From a bacterium (GTDB taxonomy: Bacteria > BMS3Abin14), in assembly GCA_020350725.1 (NCBI GenBank), contig CP070719.1:1876282-1889153 (forward strand): DNA of 12,872 bases. Direction: 5' to 3'. Numbering within the stretch: the stretch's first letter is position 1; each line of letters starts with the position of its first letter. Position numbers and translations under genes: made by a program. The notes below the pieces were generated by a model that worked only from the letters and a program-made list of their open reading frames with translations, made no database searches and had not been told where the DNA came from. Positions 6,362-12,872 of the stretch are shown in pieces.

Positions 6362-6985
6362 ATGGGATTAAGGGAATATATCGGCACAAAGAGGCTGGAA
6401 CTCCGCCGTCGGCGGGAGGAGAGGGAAAGGATCCGCCGTTTCCGGCGGGCGGACCGGGTAATATTGGGAGGTTCCCCGGTCGATCATCCGGGCTGGTTGA
6501 CCACCGGGATCTCCTCCCTTAACGTCCTTCGCCAGGGGGACTTCGCCCGATACTGGCGGGAGGGCACCAGGCGGGCCTTCCTGGCCGAACATGTCTGGGA
6601 GCACCTGGACGCTGACGAGGCCGCGGTGGCGAACCGGAACTGTTACCGGTTCCTGAGACCGGGCGGTCGGCTGAGGATCGCCGTACCGGACGGGCTCCAT
6701 CCCGACGCGGGATACATCTAACAGGTACGGCCCGGAGGACTGGGGGAAGGGGCTGAGGACCATAAGCAGCTCTATGACTATAGAACCATCAGCCGGTCCC
6801 TGGAGGCGTGCGGTTTCCGGGTAGAGCTCCTGGAGTACTGGGACGAAAACGGAGAATTTCATCAGGAGGAATGGCAGCCTGAATACGGTCCCGTCAGCCG
6901 CTCGGCCAGGAACGACCCGAGGAACAGGGACGGGAACCTGAACTACACTTCCCTCATCGTGGACGCTGTCAGACCGGAGGAGTAG
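6362..6985 (+). pseudogene. SAM-dependent methyltransferase-like gene interrupted by one in-frame TAA
   Basis: From the ATG at 6362 the frame encodes a protein with AEHVWEHL (75-82), NCYRFLRPGG (93-102) and LRIAVPDGLHP (104-114). This is the C-terminal half of a methyltransferase fold found in glycan clusters. TAA at 6719-6721 is codon 120. The same frame then stays open without a shift to TAG at 6983-6985. It reads on as clearly related sequence: VRPGG, EDHKQLYDYRT, GFRVELLEYWDE, DPRNRDG and NYTSLIVDA. Intact relatives, as I recall them, have Glu at the TAA position (EYIE then VxPGG), so one GAA-to-TAA change would explain it. The first piece alone (119 aa) lacks the conserved C-terminal half. 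It could be a true pseudogene, a phase of an unstable gene, stop readthrough, or an assembly error. A start at 6311 overlapping the upstream gene is possible but adds residues unlike the family. Confidence 0.85.
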
Positions 6986-6986
6986 G

Positions 6987-7067
6987 CCGGGCCCGGAACC
7001 GCTGAAGTGGCCCGGGAAGATGTGACCTGGACCGGACCGCTTCGAGACCTCTTTCAAGGTCCGGGTC
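6987..7067. other. Two GC-rich hairpins between the broken methyltransferase and the next glycosyltransferase
   Basis: The 91-base gap contains CCGGGCC (6987-6993) paired with GGCCCGG (7009-7015). A second stem is CCGGACC (7032-7038) with GGTCCGG (7058-7064), extendable by two pairs with a bulge. The second stem ends immediately before the GGGAG ribosome binding site of the next gene. Neither has a following U-run. They may slow or end transcription, or restrict translation of the downstream gene, but in GC-rich DNA such stems also arise by chance. Confidence 0.35.
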
Positions 7068-7072
7068 GGGAG
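7068..7072 (+). promoter_or_regulatory. Ribosome binding site GGGAG fixing the start at 7077
   Basis: GGGAG sits four bases before the ATG at 7077 and is the clearest Shine-Dalgarno sequence on the plus strand of the left half of the cluster. It supports the long N-terminal form of the glycosyltransferase rather than an internal start. Confidence 0.6.
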
Positions 7073-7076
7073 AAAT

Positions 7077-8165
7077 ATGGGAGAAGACCTGGGAAAAAAA
7101 ACCACCCGCCGGGACATTCCCCTGCCACCACCGCCGGGGGCTCCTTCGGCCGCCGGCGGTGAGAGGGTTTCCTGGCCGTGGACCGAGGCCGACGGTTTGG
7201 GACCGGAATCCTGTCGGGACGATGGGGATTACCCGAGGATCACCGTCATCACCCCGTCCTACAACCAGGGGGAGTTCATCGAGGGGACGATCCGATCGGT
7301 TCTGCTCCAGGCCTATCCCAACCTGGAGTACATGGTCGTCGATGGGGGATCCTCAGATGGGACGGTGGATGTCATCAGGAAGTACGAATCCCACCTCGCC
7401 TGGTGGGTCAGTGAGAGCGACAAAGGACAGAGCCACGCCATCAACAAGGGATTGGCAAGAAGCACCGGCGAAATCGTCGCCTATCTCAATTCGGACGACA
7501 TGTACTGTCCGGGTACGCTCCACAGTGTCGGGCGTTACTTTTCCGAACACTGGGATGCGGACCTGCTGTACGGTGACTGTATGCTGATCGATGACGAGGA
7601 TCGGGAAATGGCCCTGTGGCGCAGCCGTGATTTCGATCTCTACGCCGAACTGTGCCGTAACTTCATCTACCAGCCGACGGTGTTCATGAGGGAACGGGTG
7701 ATAAGGAAAGTCGGGGGCTTCGACGAGAACCTCGACTACGTGATGGATCTGGACCTCTGGTACAGGGCGGCCAAACATTTCCGGTTTCACTACATCCCCG
7801 AGAGGCTGGCCTGTTTCCGCCTGACCTCAGACAGCAAGTCGGGAGGCAGCCGGGTTCCTTTTGTCCGGGAGAGGGAGGAGGTCCTCAAGCGGTTCCTGGA
7901 CAGCTGCGGCGTCGATCGGGTCGTCGGCCGATGGAAGCAGATCCTCTCATGGCATCACTTTCACGCCGGCGAGCAGCTCTATAACAGCGGAGAGAGAAAG
8001 GCAGCCGGGGCCGAATTCCTGAAGTCCATGCTGATGTACCCCGTGTCGGTGAGATCGATCCATGCCCTTCTGGGTATTTTCGACAGGTACGCCGGCGGAA
8101 ACCTCTTCAAGAAGCTGAATGTGAGAAAGAACCCCTCACCCGATCCGGCGAGGAAATATTTTTAA
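7077..8165 (+). CDS. Glycosyltransferase family 2 (GT-A fold)
   Basis: A 362-residue inverting-type glycosyltransferase expected to add one sugar from a nucleotide-sugar donor at the cytoplasmic membrane face. The GT-A domain begins at about 55 (ITVITPSYNQG). It carries VVDGGSSDG (87-95), the metal-binding NSDD (138-141) and a DLDLW acceptor/base region (224-228). Residues about 270-360 form a helical tail without obvious membrane spans. The leader LPPPP...SWPWTE (16-38) resembles a proline-rich motif that I recall in front of other bacterial glycosyltransferases. Its function is unknown. The stop codon TAA overlaps the ATG of the next gene by one base, so the two are translationally coupled. 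The first about 110 residues of the catalytic domain are about half identical to the GT2 encoded at 10592. Sugar specificity cannot be predicted. Confidence 0.9.
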   Translation: MGEDLGKKTTRRDIPLPPPPGAPSAAGGERVSWPWTEADGLGPESCRDDGDYPRITVITPSYNQGEFIEGTIRSVLLQAYPNLEYMVVDGGSSDGTVDVIRKYESHLAWWVSESDKGQSHAINKGLARSTGEIVAYLNSDDMYCPGTLHSVGRYFSEHWDADLLYGDCMLIDDEDREMALWRSRDFDLYAELCRNFIYQPTVFMRERVIRKVGGFDENLDYVMDLDLWYRAAKHFRFHYIPERLACFRLTSDSKSGGSRVPFVREREEVLKRFLDSCGVDRVVGRWKQILSWHHFHAGEQLYNSGERKAAGAEFLKSMLMYPVSVRSIHALLGIFDRYAGGNLFKKLNVRKNPSPDPARKYF

Positions 8166-9064
8166 TGATCCGATTGTCCGTCGTCGTCTGCACCCACAAC
8201 CGCCCCGCCCTCCTCGCATCATGCCTCCAGTCCCTGGCCGACCAGTCCCTGGCCGGGGATCAATACGAGGTCATCGTGGTCGACAACAACTCCACCGGGT
8301 CAACGGGAGAGGTCATCGACCGGTTCGCGGGCAGGGTAAAGAATTTCAGGTCGGTGGTCGAGACGGACCAGGGGCTCAGCCATGCCAGGAACCGGGGATG
8401 GCGTGAAGCGCTAGGGGAGTTCGTCGCCTTCATCGACGACGACGCCCGGGCGGCACCCGACTGGTGCGAGCGCATTCTGGGCGCCTTCGAGACCGTCACA
8501 CCCCGCCCCGTTCTGGTCGGCGGCCGGATCCTGCCCTGGTACGAGACACCGCCGCCCGAATGGTTTGTCGATGAACTGGAGACGAGGGAGTGGGGGGGCA
8601 CCCCCCGGTTCCTCCACGGGGGCAACGCCCGGTACGGGTTCTCGGGGTCCAACATGGCCTTCGCAAGGGAGGTCCTGGACGAGTACGGCGGGTTTTCCCC
8701 CGCCTTCGGCATGGAGGGAGGAAAAAGGCGGGTCGGTGAGGAGTCAGAGCTTTGTTTCCGGATCTACGCGGACAGGCCGGCGTTCTGGTACGATCCCGCC
8801 ATAGAGGTCCTCCACTGGGTCCCGGTGGGGCACTACAGGCCAGGGTATCACTTTATGCGCGGGGTCCAGTCGGGCCTGGCCATAAAGCGGATGTACGGTC
8901 CCGGCTGCGGCCTCCGTCAGAGGTTTATGGAGGGCATGGACCTGCTTTTGTTCGCGGCTTTTCGCTTTCCCATAGCGCTGTCGACCACCCGCAGAAACCG
9001 CAGGACCGAGATGGTGTACCTGCTGAAGGAACTGGGGGGAAAGCTCGGTGTATTTCTGGGTTGA
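8165..9064 (+). CDS. Glycosyltransferase family 2
   Basis: A 299-residue GT-A protein. The N-terminal LSVVVCTHNRPALL (4-17) and EVIVVDNNST (35-44) form the nucleotide-binding part. FIDDDA (89-94) is the DxD metal site, and GEESELCFRI (191-200) supplies the probable catalytic acidic residue. GSNMAF (161-166) precedes it as in related enzymes. It lacks clear transmembrane segments; a hydrophobic stretch (260-271) is too short to call. It belongs to a different GT2 branch from the two paralogues in this cluster, so it probably makes a different linkage. The ATG overlaps the previous stop (TAATG), which shows tight operon coupling. It is followed by a 198-base gap before the next convincing start. 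Confidence 0.9.
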   Translation: MIRLSVVVCTHNRPALLASCLQSLADQSLAGDQYEVIVVDNNSTGSTGEVIDRFAGRVKNFRSVVETDQGLSHARNRGWREALGEFVAFIDDDARAAPDWCERILGAFETVTPRPVLVGGRILPWYETPPPEWFVDELETREWGGTPRFLHGGNARYGFSGSNMAFAREVLDEYGGFSPAFGMEGGKRRVGEESELCFRIYADRPAFWYDPAIEVLHWVPVGHYRPGYHFMRGVQSGLAIKRMYGPGCGLRQRFMEGMDLLLFAAFRFPIALSTTRRNRRTEMVYLLKELGGKLGVFLG

Positions 9065-9262
9065 GTTTGGTCTGAAGAGCAAAGGTGCCGATTTTCGCCC
9101 GGCCCTGGGACTTTCACCGGCAGGGGAGGCCAGGCACGTCCTCCACCCGAACGGAGGTCCGGCCGGAAATCCGGATCTTCGAAAGGTCAACCCGCTGGAT
9201 GACCCTGAAGGCTTTCGAGGAGGGATTCCCGGCGGGCCGGTTCCGTCTGCCGGGTGCACGGG

Positions 9263-10483
9263 ATGAAAGTTCTCCACATCAACCAGACCGATATCATCGG
9301 CGGGGCGGGAATCGCAGCCTACCGCCTTCACCTCGGCCTGAGGGCCCGCGGCGTGGATTCGAAACTCCTCGTGGCCACCTCCTCTTCAGGAAGCGATCAT
9401 GTCTCCGTTATATCCAGAAAACCCTATCTGGAGCATGCCCTGGGAAAGGTGACGTCCAGATTGGGCCTGAACTACCTGAACATCGTCAGCAGCGGCAGCA
9501 TGATCGACCACCCCTTTCACCGGGACGCTGACGTCCTGAACCTGCACAATCTCCACGGCGGTTATTTCAATTACCGCGCCCTGCCGAAGGTGACCCGCGG
9601 AAAACCGGTCGTTTTCACCCTCCACGACATGTGGAGCTTCACCGGACACTGCGCCTACAGTTTCGACTGCGACCGCTGGCAAACCGGATGCGGGCAGTGT
9701 CCCTATCCGGAGACCTACCCCTCAATCACCAGGGACGCGACGGCCCTCGAGTGGAGGTTGAAGGACGGGGTTTATGAACGCTGTGACCTCCACGTTGTCA
9801 CCCCAAGTCGCTGGCTGTGCCGTTTGGCGGACGGGAGCATGCTCGGCAGGTTCCAGGTCCATCACATTCCCAACGGCATCGATCTGGCTGTTTTCAGGCC
9901 GCTGGACACTCGGCAAAGCCGTTCCGAGCTCGGCATCCCCCAACAGGCTGCCGTCCTCCTCCACGCAGCCGCCAGCCTGCTCGATACCCGCAAGGGGGCC
10001 GATCTGGTCCTGAATGCGCTGGCAAGGCTTCCGGAATCTGTCAAACGGGACGTCGTCCTGGTTGTCATGGGCAGGGGCGGGGGATTCCTCGAGGAGGAAA
10101 CGGGGATCCGGGTTATGGATCTGGGGTACGTCGAAAGCGAGGATGTCAAGGCTGCCGCCTACTCGGCGGCGGACTTGCTCATCTTTCCGACCCGGGCCGA
10201 CAACCTTCCCCTCATCCTCCAGGAGAGCCTCGCCTGCGGCACACCCATGGTGTCTTTCAACGTCGGCGGGGTCCCGGATATGGTGCGCCCCGGTGCCACC
10301 GGCTACCTGGCGGAGGCGGAGAATCAGGACGATTTCGCCGAGGGGATAATCCGGCTCCTGGACGATTCAGCACTGCGGGAGCGGATGGGCATTCGATGCC
10401 GGGAGATCGCTCAGGAGGAGTACGATATCGGGATGATCGCCAGAAAATACCAGGATCTGTACAACGAGATCCTGAACAAATAG
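9263..10483 (+). CDS. Glycosyltransferase family 4 with a four-cysteine segment
   Basis: A 406-residue GT-B retaining-type transferase (glycosyl transferases group 1). MKVLHINQTDIIGGAG opens the N-terminal acceptor domain. Residues 90-160 contain LNLHNLHGG, TLHDMWSFTGHC and four cysteines (130, 136, 143, 146). The donor domain has HIPNGID (201-207), DTRKGADLVL (241-250) and the segment ADNLPLILQES (312-322). In that segment the usual E-x7-E pair is Asp313...Glu321. I prefer the ATG at 9263 because the family begins with this MKVLHI; a GTG at 9254 would add three residues. No strong Shine-Dalgarno is visible. It is soluble or membrane-associated by surface contact, and acts in building the exported glycan. 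Neither donor nor acceptor can be read from the sequence. Confidence 0.91.
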   Translation: MKVLHINQTDIIGGAGIAAYRLHLGLRARGVDSKLLVATSSSGSDHVSVISRKPYLEHALGKVTSRLGLNYLNIVSSGSMIDHPFHRDADVLNLHNLHGGYFNYRALPKVTRGKPVVFTLHDMWSFTGHCAYSFDCDRWQTGCGQCPYPETYPSITRDATALEWRLKDGVYERCDLHVVTPSRWLCRLADGSMLGRFQVHHIPNGIDLAVFRPLDTRQSRSELGIPQQAAVLLHAAASLLDTRKGADLVLNALARLPESVKRDVVLVVMGRGGGFLEEETGIRVMDLGYVESEDVKAAAYSAADLLIFPTRADNLPLILQESLACGTPMVSFNVGGVPDMVRPGATGYLAEAENQDDFAEGIIRLLDDSALRERMGIRCREIAQEEYDIGMIARKYQDLYNEILNK

Positions 10484-10580
10484 GACTGCCGGGGTTTGTT
10501 TACCCACGGCGGCAACAGTTGGGTCCTGGAGGCACAGGATAAGGACGTCCAATCGACATTCCTCGGTACGATAAGACATT

Positions 10581-10587
10581 AAGGGGA
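10581..10587 (+). promoter_or_regulatory. Ribosome binding site supporting the GTG start at 10592
   Basis: AAGGGGA lies four bases before GTG 10592. It is the best Shine-Dalgarno match in the right half of the window. It justifies a GTG start, with the conserved catalytic domain beginning about 13 residues later. The 108-base spacer before it (10484-10591) could also hold a promoter, but I found no convincing -35/-10 pair. Confidence 0.6.
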
Positions 10588-10591
10588 TGAT

Positions 10592-11488
10592 GTGAACAGA
10601 CCCTCCGACCGGACTTCGCGCTGGCCGCGGATCAGTATCGTGACGCCCTCCTTCAACCAGGGGAGATATCTGGAGAGGACCATCCTGTCGGTCATCGGCC
10701 AGAATTACCCCGATCTCGAGTACATCGTCATGGACGGCGGAAGTGACGACGGGTCGGTGGAGATCATTCGAAAACACGAGAACCACCTCGCCCATTGGCA
10801 GAGCGGGAAAGACCGGGGTCAGGCCGACGCCATATACCGGGGGTTCGAGCGGGCCGCCGGGGACCTTCTCGGCTGGATCAACTCCGACGATTATTATCTT
10901 CCCGGGACCCTTCACGCCATCGGCGAGGCATTCCGGGGCAACCCGGGGGCCGAGATGTTTGTGGCGGGCACCCTGTTCAGGAGGGAAGGCGGTGCCGATA
11001 CCTGGAAGTATTATCCCTTCGTTCAGGATTTTCGGTCGTTGTTGTGCGCGGGAATGCTTTTCGGCCAGATGGCCTGTTTCTGGTCGCGGCGGGCCTTCTT
11101 CGAGACCGGCGGGTTCGACCGGGACCTGAGGTTCTGTTTCGATTACGACATGTTCCTGCGCCTTGCCCGGCGGCAGCGGCCGGTGGCCGTCGACAGGATC
11201 GGGGCGGTCCACCGGATGCATGGTGAAACCAAGACCGCGACCATTTACCACACAGTCGGCCTGGAGGAGATCGATTTGGTGAGGAAAAGATTCGGCATCG
11301 ACACCATACCGGATGATGAAAGGGATAGAATAAGGACCGTCACCCGGTCCCGATTCAGAGCCAGCAACCGGCGCGGTTTTCTCCTCGACGCCTTCCGCGA
11401 TCCCCTGTTTTTTCTCCGGTCGGCTCCCTTCAGGGTCAGGGACTGGCTGAGATCCTCCCGAACGGAGAGGGGGAGAGCCTTGCTGTGA
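10592..11488 (+). CDS. Glycosyltransferase family 2, paralogue of the 7077 gene
   Basis: A 298-residue GT-A enzyme starting at GTG. The catalytic domain begins with ISIVTPSFNQG (14-24). It has IVMDGGSDDG (45-54), the metal site NSDD (97-100) and FDYDMFLR (183-190) near the catalytic region. About half of the first 100 domain residues match the GT2 encoded at 7077, including the stretch around DGGS, IRK, HLA and NSDD-x2-Y. The two therefore arose by duplication, or came from closely related sources. It is shorter at both ends: no proline-rich leader and a brief basic tail. Its stop codon overlaps the next start by four bases (GTGA), a sign of coupling. The role is addition of one sugar to the lipid-linked glycan; the sugar is unknown. 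Confidence 0.9.
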   Translation: MNRPSDRTSRWPRISIVTPSFNQGRYLERTILSVIGQNYPDLEYIVMDGGSDDGSVEIIRKHENHLAHWQSGKDRGQADAIYRGFERAAGDLLGWINSDDYYLPGTLHAIGEAFRGNPGAEMFVAGTLFRREGGADTWKYYPFVQDFRSLLCAGMLFGQMACFWSRRAFFETGGFDRDLRFCFDYDMFLRLARRQRPVAVDRIGAVHRMHGETKTATIYHTVGLEEIDLVRKRFGIDTIPDDERDRIRTVTRSRFRASNRRGFLLDAFRDPLFFLRSAPFRVRDWLRSSRTERGRALL

Positions 11489-12699
11489 GAATTGCGGTGA
11501 TATCCAGCACCTTTCCACCCCAGGGGAGCGGGGGGATCACCAGTGCCCACTACAACCTCTTTAGGGGCCTGACGAAAAGAGGTTATGTGGTGCGTGCCTT
11601 CACCTTTCAGGACGAGGTGAAGGAGAGGGGACCTCATGTGACCCGTTACGGGGCGGGCAGGTTGACAAAAATGGTCATCTACTACCTCCTGCGGATTTAT
11701 TTCCGGCTGAGGGGATGCCGGAGCGAGGCGTACCAGCTCTACGACATCCTGCAGTCGTTCGCGGCGACGAGGATAAGCCGGGACCTGGAGAAATTCAGGC
11801 CCGAGGTGGTCATTATCCCCGATCATGGCGCCCCGGCCCTTTACCTGAAAAAACCCGAGGGGTCCAGGTTCGTCTGGATGTCACACCACAACCCGGCCAG
11901 GTTCCTGGATCAAACTTCCATCCCCGAACACTGCGCCCATGACGCGTCCCTGGCCCTCAGACTGGAGGAAAGGGCCCTGCGGAAGGTTGACCATGTCGTT
12001 TGTCCCTCGGAATACATGAAAGAGGTTTTTCTCGATACCTACCGGTACGGTGGTGAGATCTCGGTGATCCCCAATATTGTCGACCGTGATACGATCTCCG
12101 CCATTACAACGTCGGATCCGAGGAGGGAGATGGGCCTTGCCGGCCATGATCCTGTGGTGTACATTCCCTCGGCGGGAAGCGTCTTCAAGGGCTCGGACTT
12201 CGTACCGGAGATCATGGGCGGGATCTCGGCGGGATTGGACGGCAAGGTCGGTTTCTTCCTGTCTGGGCCCGTGGAACCCGAGGTCCTGGAAGGGTTCCGG
12301 AAAGCATGCCCCAGAATACCTTACTACGCCCCCGGCAGACTGGCCTACGAGAAGAACATCTCCCTGGTCAGGGGCTGTACGATCTGCGTCTCGCCCACCC
12401 TGCTGGAGAGCTTCGGCATGGCCCTCCTGGAGGCCACGGCCTGCGGCCTTCCGGTGGTCGCCTTCGACACGGGCGGCAGCGGTGAGGTGGTGAAGGACGG
12501 CCGTAACGGATATCTGGTTCCCATGCTGGATGTTGCTTCGATGGTCCGAAGAAGCCTGGAGATCCTGTCCGAAGGGGAGGGCTCCTTTGCGTCCAGGGGG
12601 CTGGAGTATTTCGACGGGACCTTCTCGGAGAGGGCCGTATTGGACCGATTCTGCCGGATGCTGGACGAAGTCAGGCATCAGACGGCGTCATCCGGGTAA
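11485..12699 (+). CDS. Glycosyltransferase family 4 (GT-B fold)
   Basis: A 404-residue group 1 glycosyltransferase starting with GTG, in a four-base overlap with the gene before. MRIAVISSTFPPQGSGGI is the typical N-terminal acceptor-domain loop with its Gly-rich turn. VVCPSEYMKE (171-180) and ISVIPNIVD (192-200) mark the inter-domain region. SAGSVFKGSD (229-238) lies in the donor site. LLESFGMALLEATACGLP (306-323) has an intact E-x7-E pair (Glu308, Glu316), unlike the neighbouring GT4 at 9263. It is probably cytoplasmic and membrane-associated, adding a sugar with retention of configuration. As in most such clusters the specificity cannot be inferred. The reading frame is intact throughout. 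Confidence 0.92.
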   Translation: MRIAVISSTFPPQGSGGITSAHYNLFRGLTKRGYVVRAFTFQDEVKERGPHVTRYGAGRLTKMVIYYLLRIYFRLRGCRSEAYQLYDILQSFAATRISRDLEKFRPEVVIIPDHGAPALYLKKPEGSRFVWMSHHNPARFLDQTSIPEHCAHDASLALRLEERALRKVDHVVCPSEYMKEVFLDTYRYGGEISVIPNIVDRDTISAITTSDPRREMGLAGHDPVVYIPSAGSVFKGSDFVPEIMGGISAGLDGKVGFFLSGPVEPEVLEGFRKACPRIPYYAPGRLAYEKNISLVRGCTICVSPTLLESFGMALLEATACGLPVVAFDTGGSGEVVKDGRNGYLVPMLDVASMVRRSLEILSEGEGSFASRGLEYFDGTFSERAVLDRFCRMLDEVRHQTASSG

Positions 12700-12740
12700 A
12701 TCTCCGTCGGGCCGGATCCGGCGGATGATGGAAAAGACCC

Positions 12741-12746
12741 AGGAGG
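12741..12746 (+). promoter_or_regulatory. AGGAGG at an unusually long distance from the next start
   Basis: A perfect AGGAGG lies 15 bases before the ATG at 12762, where 5-9 bases is usual. No better in-frame start lies between it and the ATG, and an in-frame TGA at 12726 limits extension upstream. The site may work poorly, or start by an uncommon codon; the match may also be chance. Confidence 0.35.
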
Positions 12747-12761
12747 TGTGTCATACCTGGA

Positions 12762-12872
12762 ATGAGTGAATTGAAAACCCCGGGTCTCTTTCTGGTCTTC
12801 AACCGCCCCGAAGTGACCGAACGGGCCCTGGACAGAATTCGACAGGCGAGGCCTGGAAGGCTCTATGTGGCC
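12762..12872 (+). CDS. Glycosyltransferase-like gene, 5' part only
   Basis: The window ends after 37 codons. The readable part runs MSELKTPGLFLVFNRPEVT and on through RALDRIRQARPGRLYVA. A hydrophobic strand, FNRP, then a helix ending in RQARPxRLYVA is how a group of GT-A nucleotide-sugar-dependent transferases begins (next expected element: ADGPR). I recall this pattern from glycan clusters, so the call is made on the N-terminus alone. It starts 62 bases after the preceding gene on the same strand and should be part of the same operon. Whether it is complete cannot be seen. Confidence 0.7.
   Translation, partial: MSELKTPGLFLVFNRPEVTERALDRIRQARPGRLYVA

Noticed and set aside
6719-6721. Recoding of the in-frame stop as selenocysteine or pyrrolysine
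   Set aside because: The codon is TAA, not TGA or TAG, and family members as I recall them have Glu there. Nothing suggests a catalytic Sec or Pyl; nonsense mutation or error is simpler.
6700-6760. Frameshift as the cause of the methyltransferase split
   Set aside because: The stop at 6719 and the final stop at 6983 are in the same frame, and the sequence after the TAA continues the family pattern without shift.
10367-11518. A 383-codon minus-strand frame opposite a GT2 gene
   Set aside because: Antisense shadow: Pro/Gly/Glu-rich with no recognisable domain, while the plus strand has all GT2 motifs.

Overview
The window is GC-rich bacterial DNA. It holds one divergent housekeeping pair at the left and then a long one-direction cluster for making and exporting a surface polysaccharide. 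The Wzm/Wzt-type export pair, with a C-terminal glycan-binding extension on the ATPase, points to a Gram-negative cell making O-antigen or another cell-surface glycan by the ABC-transporter route. Overall style (LonB-like AAA_32 protease, the glycosyltransferase subfamilies, GC-rich codon use) reminds me of Desulfobacterota/Deltaproteobacteria. That is an impression from family memory, not a placement.

Layout. Positions 1-106 are the 3' flank of the protease gene and contain a short 7-bp tandem repeat. Positions 107-2524 (minus strand) encode an ATP-dependent Lon-family protease. A divergent intergenic region (2525-2781) carries a good -10 element for the protease. Positions 2782-3162 (plus) encode a small conserved-looking protein of unknown function with a GCHCP motif. 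Positions 3163-3299 hold nine tandem 7-bp units just ahead of the export operon. Then come wzm (3300-4190), a spacer with a perfect 17-bp inverted repeat, wzt (4287-5597), a class I methyltransferase (5578-6330), and a second methyltransferase split by one in-frame TAA (6362-6985). Five glycosyltransferases follow (GT2 at 7077, GT2 at 8165, GT4 at 9263, GT2 at 10592, GT4 at 11485). The window ends inside a sixth glycosyltransferase-like gene starting at 12762.

How the genes work together (inference from families): the glycosyltransferases build the glycan on a lipid carrier at the inner face of the cytoplasmic membrane. One or both methyltransferases may modify it, perhaps as a chain-end cap. 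The C-terminal domain of Wzt may recognise that finished end, and Wzm/Wzt moves the chain across the membrane. Neither an initiating sugar-phosphate transferase nor sugar-nucleotide synthesis genes lie in the window.

The most unusual signals are not genes. Three intergenic tracts within about 4.2 kb (67-101, 3203-3265, 4202-4274) show 7-bp periodicity and are pyrimidine-rich on one strand; one of them is folded into a perfect inverted repeat directly before an SD-less wzt start. The interrupted methyltransferase next to wzt is the other item most worth checking. No tRNA, rRNA, insertion sequence, integrase or CRISPR array was seen.
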